DNA from: Lentinus brumalis | Taxonomy: Eukaryota; Basidiomycota; Agaricomycetes; Polyporales; Polyporaceae | Reading direction: 5' to 3' | Assembly (NCBI GenBank): GCA_001792895.1 | Contig: MARA01000003.1 | Coordinates: forward strand, 2,418,001 to 2,482,000 | Length of the DNA: 64,000 nucleotides | Position numbers and translations under genes: made by a program | The notes under the pieces: generated by a model | Told to the model about the DNA's origin: nothing | Seen by the model: only the letters and a program-made list of their open reading frames with translations | The model's database searches: none | Shown: piece after piece, positions 1 through 13,770 of the stretch | Layout of the letters: each line of letters starts with the position of its first letter | How positions within the stretch are numbered: position 1 is the first letter of the stretch

Positions 1-1498
1 GTGCATATACTCACCTCTCGTACGCAGTCGGTCCAGGGAGCGCAGCCGTTCTCCTCGGCGCAGGCGGGTCGAAGAGCCTCCGATCGATCCAGCTCTTGCT
101 CGACAACCCGAGTCTGGGACGTCTACACAGGAAGCGGCCAACGCAGGTCGTGCGAGAGGCCGCCGGCCCGCTCTCTATGCTGCGCGGGGTGGGTTGCGGC
201 GTCGCTTGGCCCGCACGGAGACCGATGACTCAACAAGCGAGGACGTGCGAGCTCAGTGGTTCTGTCCTGATCCGAATGCACCCAAGGACGACTCGGATCC
301 TTCGGACCTATACAAGAAGAAGATGTGCGAGCTAGACAACGCACAGGTTGTCGCACGCGTGAAGATCCGGGTCAGCCCCTTCCATACTGAACATATGCGT
401 CACACGTGTACTCACGTTGCAACTAGAACACTGTCAAGTCAGCCTTCCGCGACGTCACCGGCGTGGATAAACCAGGTACCCCGTGGCCGAAGTGGGGAGA
501 GCCGGTCCCTGCTGGGCACATGCTGGTGAACTTTGAGGCGAAGGTTGACCAATCTGTCAACAAGGACCTCATCAAGAGGGTCGCTGCGGTAGCAATGCAG
601 GAGATCAAGGTTAGCGAGCAATCATGACCGCATTATGTGCAGACTGACGAGAAGCTGCTCACCAGGATGACGCCGAGAACAACGCTGGCTGGCTGAATGC
701 GCGAAGCGTCAAGCTCACGGAGGATGTCCTTCGCGCGTTTGCAAAGATCACCTTCCGCGGCTTCAAGGACCGCTACAAGGGCCAGTTTGACGCGGAGAAG
801 GCTGCACAGCTGCAGAAAAATGACCGGGCCTCTAGGTGGCAGAACCGACGCAACGCGGTAAGTTTCCACCGTTGAATATGGCCTCTGCTCACTGTTGTTG
901 CGTCCCAGAAATGGGAGGACTTGCATGACGTCGCAGCTCCAGTGTATGTCCAGATGTACGGTGTCGATCCGCGGCCGTTCTTGACTCCGGATATGATGTC
1001 CGATGAAGCGAGTGGACCGGAGGAAGGAGGAGATGAGACCAAGGTCGAGTGGCAACGCCGAATGGCGGAGCGTGCAGGGATTGTGGGACGCACTGATGCG
1101 CAGCTGTCGAAGATGACGTTCTATGAGAACATTATACCGAACTGGCGCTCTGAGAAGGTGAGCAACACGTTATGCAGCGAACACAGCTCACTCATCGTCG
1201 GTGCCCGTAGCTCACTCGGTTGCTACGCCGCCTCTACGACATCTGGTGGGACACGCTCAGCAAGAAGGCCGTTCGCGCGATGGGCGAACGTGTCAGGGAC
1301 ACAGGCCGGTCCGCCGACAGAGTTCCCTTGACAGCGCCCTTCAACTTCGGCATCAATCGCACATGGTACGAAGCATTCAAAGATCAAGTCACGCACCACC
1401 GGTACTTGAAGGACTGGTTCAGTTACACGGACCCGCCTGGCTTTGGCGAGAGCGTCGACCCCGAGAACCTGCCGCCGACTGATGCTTGTGCAACCTAG
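1..1498 (+). CDS. Hypothetical intron-rich protein, 5' partial
   Basis: I do not recognise the family. The frame enters from upstream (no convincing ATG; open through about 170-358) and is continuous only when four GT-AG introns are removed: 359-426, 610-665, 858-908 and 1158-1210. The stop is at 1496-1498. The spliced product has a polar, lysine/aspartate-rich middle, a SDEASGPE acidic motif at about nt 1006-1026, and an aromatic C-terminal part (WYEAF, RYLKDWFSY). No signal peptide or membrane segment is visible. Similar proteins with a SDEASGPE-like motif are, from memory, common multicopy hypothetical proteins in Agaricomycetes and often lie near transposons. It converges on the transposase gene that ends at 1798, so it could be an accessory gene of that element, but nothing in the sequence proves this. 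Confidence 0.55.
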
Positions 1499-1797
1499 AA
1501 TGCCGTGGTTTGTTATGTAACCGAACTTCTTCTTGTTGCTCCCGTCCGTCCCACTATGTGCCTTGTCTGTCCACTTACCCATCCCGTTCAACGCTCCAGC
1601 AGATTTCTCTCGTGTCTGATCAGTTACATTAAAACAAATGTATATCCCAGTATTACTAGCCAGTCTGTAAGTCAGTCGTTTGGAAAGGAATAATCGTTGA
1701 TGCCTGACGTACCGATGCGTCCGAACTACCGGCACCATCGGCGAGTACCTCTGCGAGAGCTTCCATCGAGATTGCGTTCTGTAGATGATAGCGCAGA

Positions 1798-4700
1798 TCA
1801 GCTAAGGTTCATGTGCAAATGAGCGTTCCGTACCCCCTCTAGCGTGATGGTAAGCCAGAACTTCGGCTCGGTGAGGTCGCAGACACCCCGCCCAAGCTGG
1901 TAGCGGATCTGTTGGAAGGGTATCAGAGGCGGGAGACCTGCAGCGGCGGCTGCGGCAGGCGTCATGTGGTCGCGGTATCTCCAGCAGCGGACTTCGAGTT
2001 CTGGGCTGTGCGGAGAGATACCATGAGCAGGATAATGACCGACAATGAGCTACAATACTCGCTATGGTTCCCAAGGGTTGTCGAATACCCGCTTGATGTC
2101 CTCGGGGATCATCCACCGGACTTCAGCAAAGACTTGCGGTACATCTTGCCCAGACTGTTTGTGAAGAAACAGCTCGACAACGTCGGCCACTAGATAGCCG
2201 TGTCCCTCTAGGAAAACCCTGACGATGGCGGATGACGACAATGGCGTGATTCGCCGTCCATTCAAGACTGCGTAGCTCAGCGTGTGTGCAGAAGGTGTGA
2301 GCCAGATGGACCCTCGGGGCGCTGTGGGATCATGAGCATGATATATGATGGGCTGCGATGTCTTCTTGCGATAAAACTTGAGGGCTTCTTCTCTGTTGGG
2401 AAGACCCAGCTGAACGGGATGTTTGGACACCTCGCCAAGCCCTATCTGCCCGGAGCTGCGTGCTGCTGAGGGTATCAGTACAACCGTGGGAGTCCGGTAC
2501 CTCGAGTGGTCACTGTACCGTCATCTTGAATGTCTGACCGCACACCGTTGCCCTGCGCAGACATCTCAAGTGTACCTCGAGCCTCGTGACGGTTGTGGAG
2601 CATACGTTGTGCGATCGACACAGCTGCATCGCCTGCTGCAGACTTATCGCTTGGTTTCTGGGCGATACTTTGTGCCTAGAGAGACATGATGCTAGTCAAG
2701 GTTCACACGTACGTGAGAAGGAGCTGCCCGCGCACCATGTTCCGCAGTTCCTGATCCCGATCAAACTCACGCATCATGGTGATTTCCTGCTGCCCGCCGC
2801 GTCTACCATTCAAGTTCGTGGACCGAAGGACCATGTTGAGCCGCTCTCCGAGGAAGGCCCACATTTCGTAGACAGTCGCAAAGAGCTCGAGTTGCTCTGG
2901 GATGTGCGTAGCATAGTGGTGATTGGGCATCATCGCACCGAGGCCCTCAAGCTATATAGCGGCAAATCGAGTAGTTAGCAAGGTGATGTTATGAGCGTGG
3001 CGGTCACCCACCGCCTTGTAACTGGCCAGATACTCATATAGTAGATGTGCTCCTCGCTCCCGCTGTGCGCGCGTGGTAGAGCTGCCCAGCAGGAGCTTCA
3101 AGGCCGCTGACAAACCAAGCATCAGGGGGATCTCTTCCTGTCTCATGCGCGCTCGCGGCTTCGGTGGAACGGGTGGTGGCTTGGCCTTCAGCGACTTGAG
3201 CTTCTTCTCGAGCTTCCGGCGCTCCTTGTCATCGGCCTCGACGTTCACGGTAGCTTCGAGCGTAGCCACGTCGTCATCGTACTTCTTCTTGATAGGCTCA
3301 TATTTTGTCATGGCTTGCGTGTACTTGACAACGGCACGTTCGTGGGCCTTTGTCGCTTCAGGTATACCCTTAATCCAGATCAAGGGAAGCTAGGAACATG
3401 ATGAGCGTACTAGTTACCCATGCAACGTGAGAAGATACTTACAATGAGTACGGCGGGGCACGTAATGAGCAACTTATACTCATCCGCAGTTAGCGAGCCA
3501 CCTGCAGGCTCTCCTACCCGCATCGGCAAGCGTCCAACCCACTGAGGTGCCTCAAACTAATCTCACGGTCAGCATCCAGCGGGTGCGGAGTTGCAGCTGA
3601 CATACCGTCTCCAAAAAGCGGTGTAGGACCGAGAGTTCGCGCACCGTTCCGGCCTTCGTGTCTGCTCGCAAGGCATCATTCTTGATCCAGCATGTATACC
3701 ATTGGTTCTTGACCACACCTGTGTGGAGGAGATTCAGTACTACCGGACATGAGCTGTCGTGATACGCACCAAGCAGGAGGTTGTGCATGGGATCTACGAC
3801 GGTCCAAAGAACACAATCATAGTATGGGAGCCGAAGCAGCTCCGACCACCGGGTGCCGTGCTCATGAAAGTGGGCCTCCCGTGCTGCGGTCGTTCCGAGG
3901 TCACGCCATTCAGTCGCAGTTCTCAAGTGGTCCTGGAACGACCGCAGAGGACATCCTGTACACTGTGAGATTCTGCGCTAGCTACTCCGCAATTTGATCA
4001 AATGTACGTACCTCCATTGAGGCAGACGTCCGAGTACATCTCCGCAGCCTTGATGGTTCCCTGCGTGCACGGGGTGTTGTGATGGGCTTTGTCGGCAAAG
4101 CCGCCAACCTTGCACATAGCAGGATGGTCCGCACAGGTGCAGACCAGGACCACGCGTGAGCGGCGGCCTGAGACGTTTACATAAACAGATCCACCAGGAT
4201 AGCAAATGGCACATACCGTTGGGTTGTGACTCCGTCGGGACCAAGATACCCATGTGGTACATCATCAACATATCGTCAACGAGGATCTCGAGCCAGTGCT
4301 GGATCTCCTCGGTGTCGGGTTCTTTTGGGCCATCTGTCAACGCACACAGAAGCAGATTCTGTGCGCGATACCTGCGGGAATCGCATGTCAACGTTCATTC
4401 CATTGTACACCAGCTATTTTGCATACCTGAGCGCGGGCGGCAGGTTGGGTATCGAGAATGATATAGCGCCGGTAGAGTACGATGCGCTGAATGCGCTCGT
4501 CGAAGCCTGAAAGCTGCAGAGCGAGGGTAAGAGATACTTCCCAGGCAGGCTGCGCTTGACTTACCCATCGACATGGAGAATGACTGCAACTCGCAGCTCT
4601 TGCGCGTAGTCTGGTCCAAAGAAAGGAAGTCCGTCGGAGCCCGGGAGAGTCTTCCAGACCTTGCCGTCCTGAATGGACCGGTATTCGCCCAGCGGAGGTA

Positions 4701-6126
4701 CCTCGCGGTGACGCCATGCGTCCATGTAGACCTCCATACCAGGTTGCTTCAGGAGATACACGAGTACACGTGAGAGGAGACGGAGCGGCGTTACAGCCTT
4801 GGGGATTGGGGTACGTATCTTGCCCAACAACCGCTGCAACAGACTCTGCGTCCGCCTGACGAACAACGGGTTGTCGCAGGCTGGACACTTGGCATTGTAG
4901 TTCGCGATATCGGGCTTCATGAGCCGACGGCACTCCGAGCACTCTACGAGAATGTGGAACCGGTCAACGAGCTCCAGGCGCTTCAAAGCGGTACTGAGCG
5001 TCGACGGCATAGGGTCGTCTTGGTCAATCAGCTTGAGGGCCACAAATATCGAGCGTAGCGTGAATAGTGTGAGGTCGCAAGCTCGATAAGTAACGTGATG
5101 ATGCGTATGAAGGAATGTAACAAGGAGGAGGATGGTTCGGATGTACCACTGTTCATGAGCTGCCAAGAAGACGTCGTCTGGAGGGCGTGGCGCAGGGATC
5201 TCGGGGAGGTCAGAGGCCCGCGCAAACAGACAATTCTTCCGAGCGGAGAGCCCAGGGATCTCGGGCGCAGAGGGAGCACGCGCGGGTTCTGGCGCGGCAG
5301 GAGGAGGAGGCGCCTCAGAGCGCACCATATCTGGAGGATCGTCGCGAGGGTCGTTGGGAGGATCGGCGGGAGGATTAGCGGGAGGATTGACGGAAGGCTC
5401 TGGAGGATCGGCAGAAGGCTCGACGGACGAACCATTCCCGTCGCCAGGGGGTGGGGGATCCTCGGAACTGTCACCGAGGTCGAGCGCATCGTCAAAGAGC
5501 AGTTGAAGGGCGTCAAGATCGTCTGGGTCGTCATAAAGCCCGAGGGATCGCTCTTGAGTGGTGTCGTCCAGGGCTGGCTGCATAGCGGCTTCCTGGTCAG
5601 GAAGAGCCATCGCTGCGGGAGCTACTTCCCGTCCAGCGAAGGGCGCGACGAATGGAGGGGGCAGCGGAGCAATATCCGCAGGTGCCGCAAAGGCCTCAGG
5701 GAATGGGTCGAGCATGAGAGGCTCAATGGGGAGTGGCGATAGACGCGACGGGGACGCGTGCCGCAACCTAGGACTGGCCAGGCGCGACGACGAAGGATTG
5801 GGGGACGGTGTTCGCGTACGCTTCGACGGCACCCGGGCCAAACCACCGCGACCTGCGTCTCTTGATGAGTTCCCTCCTCGGACAACATCTCCTTCTCTTC
5901 CCACATCCGCAGCCAGCCTGGACCCTTCCGCCGTGCCCCTTCCTCCCCTTCCACGCCGGTACGCTGTATGCCCTCCAAGGGTCTCCTGCCTTCGATGATT
6001 GTTCGCCGTACTTGCTGGAATCCACTGGCCGCCAGGGTGAGCCTTCAGACAGGTTTGACGGCATGTGCAGAGTGTGTTGCAGCGAGCATCGCGAGGACGG
6101 CGTGGAGGAGAGACAAGCGCTTGCAT
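1798..6126 (-). CDS. Tnp2-like CACTA (En/Spm-type) transposase
   Basis: This is a multi-exon transposase of the fungal Tnp2/CACTA group. Exon 1 (6126-4565) has an N-terminal cysteine/histidine motif (CTCRQTC ... STANNHR), a long Pro/Asp/Glu-rich linker, and a CSECRRLMKPD..CPACDNP zinc-ribbon-like stretch. Later exons (4513-4427, 4371-4217, 4167-4012 and further pieces down to 1798) carry family landmarks: HVDGFQ followed by NLPPALRY; a cysteine/histidine segment CTCADHPAMCKVGGFADKAH; VVDPMHNLLLG at about 3770-3800; a Lys/Glu-rich coiled region at 3200-3330; MMPNHHYATHIPE at about 2910; and a final domain with AEVRW and LTEPKFWLTITLE. Splice sites join these in frame, so the gene may be intact. 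The start at 6126 is the first ATG; an upstream exon is possible. I could not find convincing CACTA terminal inverted repeats, so the element ends are undefined. Confidence 0.82.
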
Positions 6127-8363
6127 GTGGTGGTGAGAGGGAAAGCGCACTCCCCGGGTCAGGCTCCCGGGGGCCTCTAGTATATAGTCATCAGCGCATG
6201 TGAACCCTCAGCCCTGCTTGCGAGTACCTACGATGTTTGAGGGTCAAGAACAGAGCAGAGTACGAGACACGATACGCAGGCGGATTCGAGGTTCAACCAG
6301 GTGTGGATAGAAGGAGGATACGCGTTTACTTACGCGCCGTCCCAGGCCGAAGGACGTGGACGCGTCGAACATGTGACCCCGTCAAGGCGTCAAGCGGATT
6401 CCAACTTGTTCGGACTCCGAATCAGTAGTCTATTGGCGGGGTTCAACTAGCTTATAATATGTACAAGTCCGTCTTATGCTGGCATCTGAACCAGGGGGTG
6501 GCAAAACCCAGTGACTGTCATAATTGAAGCTTTTTGCGTAAACCCGACTTCGCCCGCTTTCCGACCTTTCCCGAATCCCCTTTTCGGCGCTTCTCAATAT
6601 CTGAGCTCAATGCTGCCGCTCAGTGTCATCTCGAGAGTCGACAGCGCTGTGATACTCAGTATTTATAGTACTAGCTCCTCAAGCTTTACAAGCCTCAAGG
6701 TAGTATCAACTGTTGCAAAAACAGCGACCATCAGGTATTCACGTCAATCATATACTCTGGCAACTTGAAGATCCGCCACAGAATCAGAAACCGGGCAGAC
6801 TACAGATTCGCAGCCCGACGAGGCTTGACCGTCACGTCTCGACGCGACGAGGTCTTTCTTGATCGGGATTCCGGACAAGCTGCTAGTGACTCGCGAGCAA
6901 GGAACAAGACCAAGGACCAGTATGATCGCGGGAGAGCTTGCAGCGGTACGAGTTGCTTTATATATGCTGCTTGTGGATGACTCTTACGCTGATGCGCAGT
7001 ACAATGTCAAGTTGGTTGGCATCGGCAGCGCTGGCGAGGACACCGTGCTCCAAGTGCCAGGGCACGTTGCCGCCAATCTATTTCCCCGGGTATGATTGAT
7101 GTTTGCTAACGAACGTGGTTATAGATATGAAGCCCTACAGGTCGCGTCAATCTCCACCCCTTATACCGTAGTGTGGCCGGCGACCAAAGACCTGTCCTGG
7201 AGGACTTCTTCGGCACCAACCAGTGTCGAAGGCAAGTAACAGCTGCACCTGTCAGCTCCTCGACCCTGTACTGTCTTCTCCGCGGGCTGCTCGCCCATCA
7301 GGGAGACGCTTTTTGGCGTCTAATCCGGGTTGCAGAGGGCTAAGCGGGTTGCAGCGGGGGTGGACCAGCACGGAGAAGATGACCATGGAGATATCGGTGA
7401 GTCATCGGAACCATTTCGTCGGTCGGACGAGGACACAGCGGCCATAGCTCCAGGCAAGTCCCGAGTCGGACCGACGCGGCAGGTCTTGTGTCTCGGGGAT
7501 GGTGAGGGTACTACGGACAGTCGTGGGATTCCAGGATCCACCTGGGTCCTTCCCTCGACGTAGCAATCGCTAGCTTACGAGTACAATAATGGAAATGCAT
7601 AGGTTTATAACGACGGAGACGATCGACAACGTCGACTCCGTACAAATCGTCGAGACTGTCCTGGATGGAAGCGTCGGATACACGATAAGTACGTTGAAGG
7701 AGCCTTCTCCGCCGCATCGGAGGCAACAGGTTGTAGCAGGTGCTTCGAAACGGATGCTCGGCCTACAGTAAGTATCCCTCGATTGCGCATACTTAGTAGC
7801 AACTTGCAGCTGATATTTTGCATTTGCAGAGGGTCGCTATGTGGGACTCGGAGCCAGAGACCCAGCCTGACATGCGCAACTACGGGTATGACCGTCATTG
7901 AGTGTCACGAGAGGCTGGGGAATACTGAATAGAATCTATCTATGCTCTTCATGATACGTAGTTGCAGACGTTTGCCTGGTCTCTTCACATAACATACGAC
8001 ATCAGTAAATATTGTAGATAATGACAACGACACATAAGTCGATGTCGATGTACCTCCTAGCCTCTAGAACTGAACACCGTCAATATGTGACATCAGGACG
8101 AGAGACTACCGCAGAGTTTCCGTACACAAGGTTAATGCCGCCAAGGCGGCGCTTCCCTAGTTCTCGGAGACTTCCCCAAAAAGGGCATACTACTCCACGT
8201 GGACGCTGTAAGTGAGGCGGTTGCCGTCACACAGCGCAGCTCCTCCCGCCACCTCCTCCTCTCCTCTCCTCCTGCCCCGCTCCTCTGCTACCTCTCTACG
8301 CATTTACTGGTCTTGCTTGAGTCGGCAGAGCCGCGAGAACCTCTTCCTTTGGAACTGTAGATC
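6127..8363. other. Intergenic, no supportable gene
   Basis: Only short ORFs without recognisable domains occur here, in several frames on both strands. Scattered GTAAGT/ACTTAC-like splice signals are present (for example around 6225 and 6330). A pyrimidine-rich stretch at about 8235-8290 lies just ahead of the Rab gene and is probably its core promoter or 5' leader, since CT-rich leaders are usual for fungal housekeeping genes. Nothing else could be identified. Confidence 0.4.
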
Positions 8364-9553
<1,190 letters not shown>

Positions 9554-9937
9554 TAGACCGACCTTCCGCTTCTCCGCGACTAAATCAGGGTCAGGAAACC
9601 ACTGTCTGTTGTGCACTAGTGTACATAGGGCTGTCTGTCTGGAGTAATGTCTTCCTCTACCTTCCTACCTTCGCGACTCCTACCTCCGCGTCCCTTTCCC
9701 GCCCCCTCTGCCGGCGCCGAGGGGCGTGCGGTATATCCCTAGCAATCTAGTTATTTATGCAGGACGGTTCCCAAACTCATCATGGTCTTCGTTAGTATCT
9801 CTGCATGTCTGTGAGCTCTATGGATTTCCCTGGTAAGGAGGTTATCTCGACTGCAAGGACTTATCTGATCGGTAACCTCAGACTTGTACCATTTTCCACG
9901 TGGGACAATAAAGCACCGGGTGCGGACTGTGAGGCAA
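9554..9937. other. Intergenic: Rab 3' end / DOT1 promoter
   Basis: This is the tandem spacer between two + strand genes. It must hold the Rab gene's 3' processing signals and the DOT1 promoter. I see no unambiguous TATA box and no additional ORF that is not a shadow of DOT1. Confidence 0.4.
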
Positions 9938-12728
9938 ATGAGCTCATCGCCACCGAGCATGCTCTTAACACCGACCACGACGATGAGCTCGTCCTCGACG
10001 CCGTCCACATCCTCCACCGACCACAGCTTCTTCTCGAACCCCCGCTCGTCGACCTTGGGCTCTTCGACGGTCGTCAAAACGCGTTTGATACCCGCTACAC
10101 GCCCTCCTGACCCGCGCGCAGGCGCTCCGACCATCAAGGTCACCGCGTATAGCCCTCCCGCCGTCACGACGTCGCGCGACGCCGACGCGTCACCCAAGCG
10201 CAAATGCGAAGACCCTGTGGCGCGTAAGGCCGTGAAGAAGAGACGCGTCTCGCCGCTCAAGGACGCAGGAAACGTCCCGCAGAGCCAGAGCCGCGCCTCG
10301 AGCCTGAGTGCGGCCCCTTCTCCTGTACCCTCCGGATCAAGCCGCCAGTCGTCGCTGGCACCCACATACCTGTCTACGGACACTCTGTCGCCGCCGAGTA
10401 CACGCGCCACATCTGTGGCCAGCGTCGGGCCACCCGCTGGGGGCCCGCCACGGGAGTGCTGGATAGAGGAGGGCGGGACGCCTGGACCCGGGTTCCTCAG
10501 CTCTGAAATAGTGGTGCAGAGGTTGATGAAAGGGTACATTAGTTGTAAGTGCTCTGTCTTTCTTTTGCAAACGGCTTTTTCTCTGCGTCGCGAGCGAAGG
10601 TCTCGTGGGAGCGTGCCACACGGCGTGTGCACATATAGCTACGCTGAATGGTCTTTGTACGCGTGCTGTCCCGCAGGTATGATCCACTGCGCTCGCGGAC
10701 GAGCAGATGTTTACCTGTCCTATGTGCAGAGTACCTCGGGTTGTATGCTCGGGGATGGAGAATATTTTTGCTGCGGCAGTACATGGGAAGGGTTGAGGTA
10801 TCTACGAGGCCAGTGGACGTGGAATACAGCCGGTGGGATGGCGTTTTACTTGTTCTACTCGACGGCCACGTCTACTTCCACTTGCCTCGGCGCACACGAG
10901 CAGATGCACTGACGGTCTCGGCGCACGCTAACAGCTATTTGCTGCTTGGGAAGATGCCAGCGGCTGTTTCCCAACCTTGCATATGCACATTGCCCGGTGC
11001 CGCTTCCTACCCGAAACTGGCGAGCTCTTACAGACCCTCGCCACTGACCCGCGGGGGAGAACGCGAATGCTCATACAGACTTTCCGCAGATTTCAAGAAC
11101 CCCCATGATCCCGACGACATGTCTTGGGAGCCCCATCCTACCAAGTATCCCGTGGCTGAGCTGGAATACCCGAACAGTGGTGCAAGCGAGCGGTTCATCC
11201 TCCTAATCCCGAGGGACCACGAACATTACAATCCTCTAATCTGTTTGGAGAGCAGTCTCCACGCAATGGTCAAACGTAAGCAGCCAGTCCGTCGCGTGCA
11301 GATCAAGTGCTTACATGCGTCGTCATCACAGACTACCTCACTCCCGCTCAACAAGTGTTGTTTGGTACCATCCCGAGTAAAGACCTGGTAGATGTTGTTG
11401 ACTTCGCTGCGGCCGCATCGCCCCCTCCGCCCCCACCTCCTCCTCACCAGATAACGGGTCATTTCCACCGTCTGACGCACCTTCGCCACCATCTTCTGAG
11501 GTCTCCAGTCCGTCCTCTGATTCCTCCTCTTCATCGCTTTCGTCGCAGTCTTCGCTTTCCACCACGTTCTCCACTTGCACTATATCCTCTGCCTCTTCGC
11601 TATGCTCTACCTCCGCTCTGCCCACTTACGCAAAGTCCTCCGACCATCCTTCACCTCCCTGCATCGATTACTTACAGCTGCTGCGTGACGCGCTGCTGAG
11701 AAAAGATGGGCCCCTCTTCCTGAAAGTTATGGACGCCATCAATGCGCTCTTCCGCCTCCTCAAATACCCACCTCTCCCGCTCGACCCTTTCGAGGTCAGC
11801 TCACCGAACACATTCTCCCAGGCGGTCAAGTCCTGGACGTGCATGCCTACCAAAGTCATAGAACGACTTGTCGAGGAGGCGTATCAGCGCGCCGTCGGGC
11901 CAAATATCGACATGCTCAAGCGCTACGAGGCGTTCTCGTCCGAGGTGTATGGCGAGCTCATGCCGACATTCGTGTCGGACATCTTCCGCGCGACCGGACT
12001 GTCTGAGAGCTCCCTCTTCCTTGATCTCGGCTCTGGCGTCGGGAACGTCGTGCTGCAGGCCAGCTTGGAAACGGGCTGCAGGAGCTTTGGCGTCGAGATC
12101 ATGCCCGGCCCGGCGAAGCTCGCGCGCAGCCAGCTCGAGCAGTTCAAAACTCGTTGCAGGATGTGGGGCGTCCGGATGGGCGAGGTGGACCTGGAAGAAG
12201 GGGACATGCTCAAGAGTGCGAAGGTCGATCAACTCGTGAAGGAGGCCGACGTTGTGCTCGTCAACAACAAGGTCTTCCTCGAGCCATGTGAGTGCACTGG
12301 GTATGCTGTCGTTCCAATGTGCGCGACTAATGGACCTCGCAGTGAACGAAGCTCTCAGGCAGAAGTTTCTCGACCTGAAGGAGGGCGCGATCGTAGTGTC
12401 GCTCAAGTGTCTCATGGGCTCCGGTCGCGCCAGCACGCGGAACTCTCGAGAGCGCAGTTGGTCGCCTGCGCTGAAAGAGCGAAACGTACGTCATGCAATC
12501 TCTCCTAGCCTCCCTCGGCGCTAATATGCTTATGGCACTTAGCTGGATGACATCGGCGAGATCTTCACCGTCACTGCTCATGCGTATGCCCCCGGGAGCA
12601 TATCATGGGGCGGCGGAGGGGGCGAGTACTTCCTGCAGCGCATGAACCGCGAGGATTATGCGCGCCGGAAGCTCCAGTTCGAGACCTCGCGGGCTGGGTC
12701 TGCGAGGGTCACTCGTTCGCGGAGGTGA
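9938..12728 (+). CDS. DOT1: DOT1-family histone H3-K79 methyltransferase
   Basis: Nuclear SAM-dependent enzyme that methylates lysine 79 in the histone H3 core. Exons: 9938-10544, 11090-11275, 11332-11376, 11451-12287, 12343-12485, 12543-12728. The N-terminal third is Ser/Pro-rich and basic (KRKCED..KKRR, a likely nuclear localisation and nucleosome-binding tail). Next come the fungal DOT1 landmarks FKNPHDPDD, EPHPTKYPVAELEYP and YLTPAQQ, a Ser/Pro/Gln linker, and the catalytic domain. Catalytic landmarks are SAM motif I (DLGSGVGNVVLQ, about nt 12023-12060), the NNKVF motif at about 12265 and SLKCLMG. The junction 10544/11090 restores a Ser-Tyr-Phe-Lys reading, which fixes the first intron at 545 nt, about ten times the local norm. 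The start is the first ATG giving the Ser-rich N-terminus; an in-frame non-ATG extension lies upstream. Confidence 0.93.
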
Positions 12729-13770
12729 CTCGCGGTTGCTGGATCCGTCAGATCATATCTTGACTCTTCTCTTCGCCGTACGCTCAGACTTTGGGTGTGG
12801 ACACGCGCCGCAACCTCTGTTCCGCAATGCGAACTCGAAGATTCCCTCTCGTTCCTCATCATACACATCATCATCATTGGTTCTGCATTCCGTGGCATCA
12901 TCGTCCTGATGCTGCTCCATCCCTGCTCCGCTCTCCTTTATCACGCTCATCGAAGGAACCCGAACTGAACTGAACTGAACTCGTCGTGCCTACAGCAATG
13001 TTTTCGTCGTGCCTTCATCTGCATTTGCGTCTGTACTCATCTCACACTGCTATCGTGCTTGATGTGTTTCTTCCAGCGGTACCTACATACTATACTGAGT
13101 GTACATAATCGTAGAGGATTGCTTGTATCATACCATCGTTACTCACCCATCCCGAGCTTGTAAGCAAGACCTGCCAAGGGACATCATACATCGCGGTCGC
13201 GTTGCGATAATGTCGACGATGATAAAGTCCAGAACAATGCCCTGGATGGGCATCTCCTGCGTGCCCCGACTGACGGTGACACTCTTGATGTAGGGCTTTC
13301 TCAGTGCTCCAGTGGAGGTGATGCTTAGCGGTGCACCAGGGAGGTCGATGTTGACTTCATACATAGAACGACGTTGGAATGGAACTTCGCACTGGCGCCG
13401 CGGCAGCAGTCAAGTAGGTATCGGCTGGCCCTTCTACTTATGTGTTCCCTATCGGAACGGCTGGTTCAATCGCACGGCTGCTATGCGGGTGCAGATGACG
13501 ATACGAGGGCAAGGAAACTCAGCCCACAAGTGTACGCAACAACTTTCATGGAGGGGAGAGGCAATGACGTACTAGTACATCGTATATGAGTGCCATAAAG
13601 AGAACAACCACCGGGAGAAGGACCAGTCGGGCGGGAGTATCGTCAGAGACACAGAGTGAGGGAAGAGAGTATGGGCGACGTGGCTACAACTAGGATACAA
13701 AATAGATGCAATCGAGATGAGTTACGAAGAGACCAGGAAAGTTATCTCAGCGACACCGTCGTGAGATACC
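12729..13770. other. Intergenic between two converging 3' ends, with possible gene remnant
   Basis: DOT1 (+) and the FunK1 kinase (-) converge here. On the minus strand, roughly 13407-13150, one frame reads as ordinary protein (a DLPGAPLSITSTGALRKP-type segment with two hydrophobic stretches), unlike the random ORFs around it. It resembles the C-terminal beta-sandwich tails of some fungal glycosidases, but it is too short to assign and has no plausible start or partner exons. It may be a decayed gene end. The rest holds nothing I can identify. Confidence 0.3.

Noticed and set aside
1500..7200. CACTA terminal inverted repeats around the Tnp2 gene
   Set aside because: CACTA (about 1550) and TAGTG (about 7166) pentamers occur, but I found no extended inverted match, so the element ends are not called.
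9751..10632. 293-codon minus-strand ORF
   Set aside because: Shadow of the DOT1 N-terminal exon; no domain content.
10648..11089. Long open frame upstream of DOT1 exon 2 as an extra coding exon
   Set aside because: The acceptor that could start it (10676) leads into a different frame that stops, while direct joining 10544/11090 restores a conserved DOT1 sequence.
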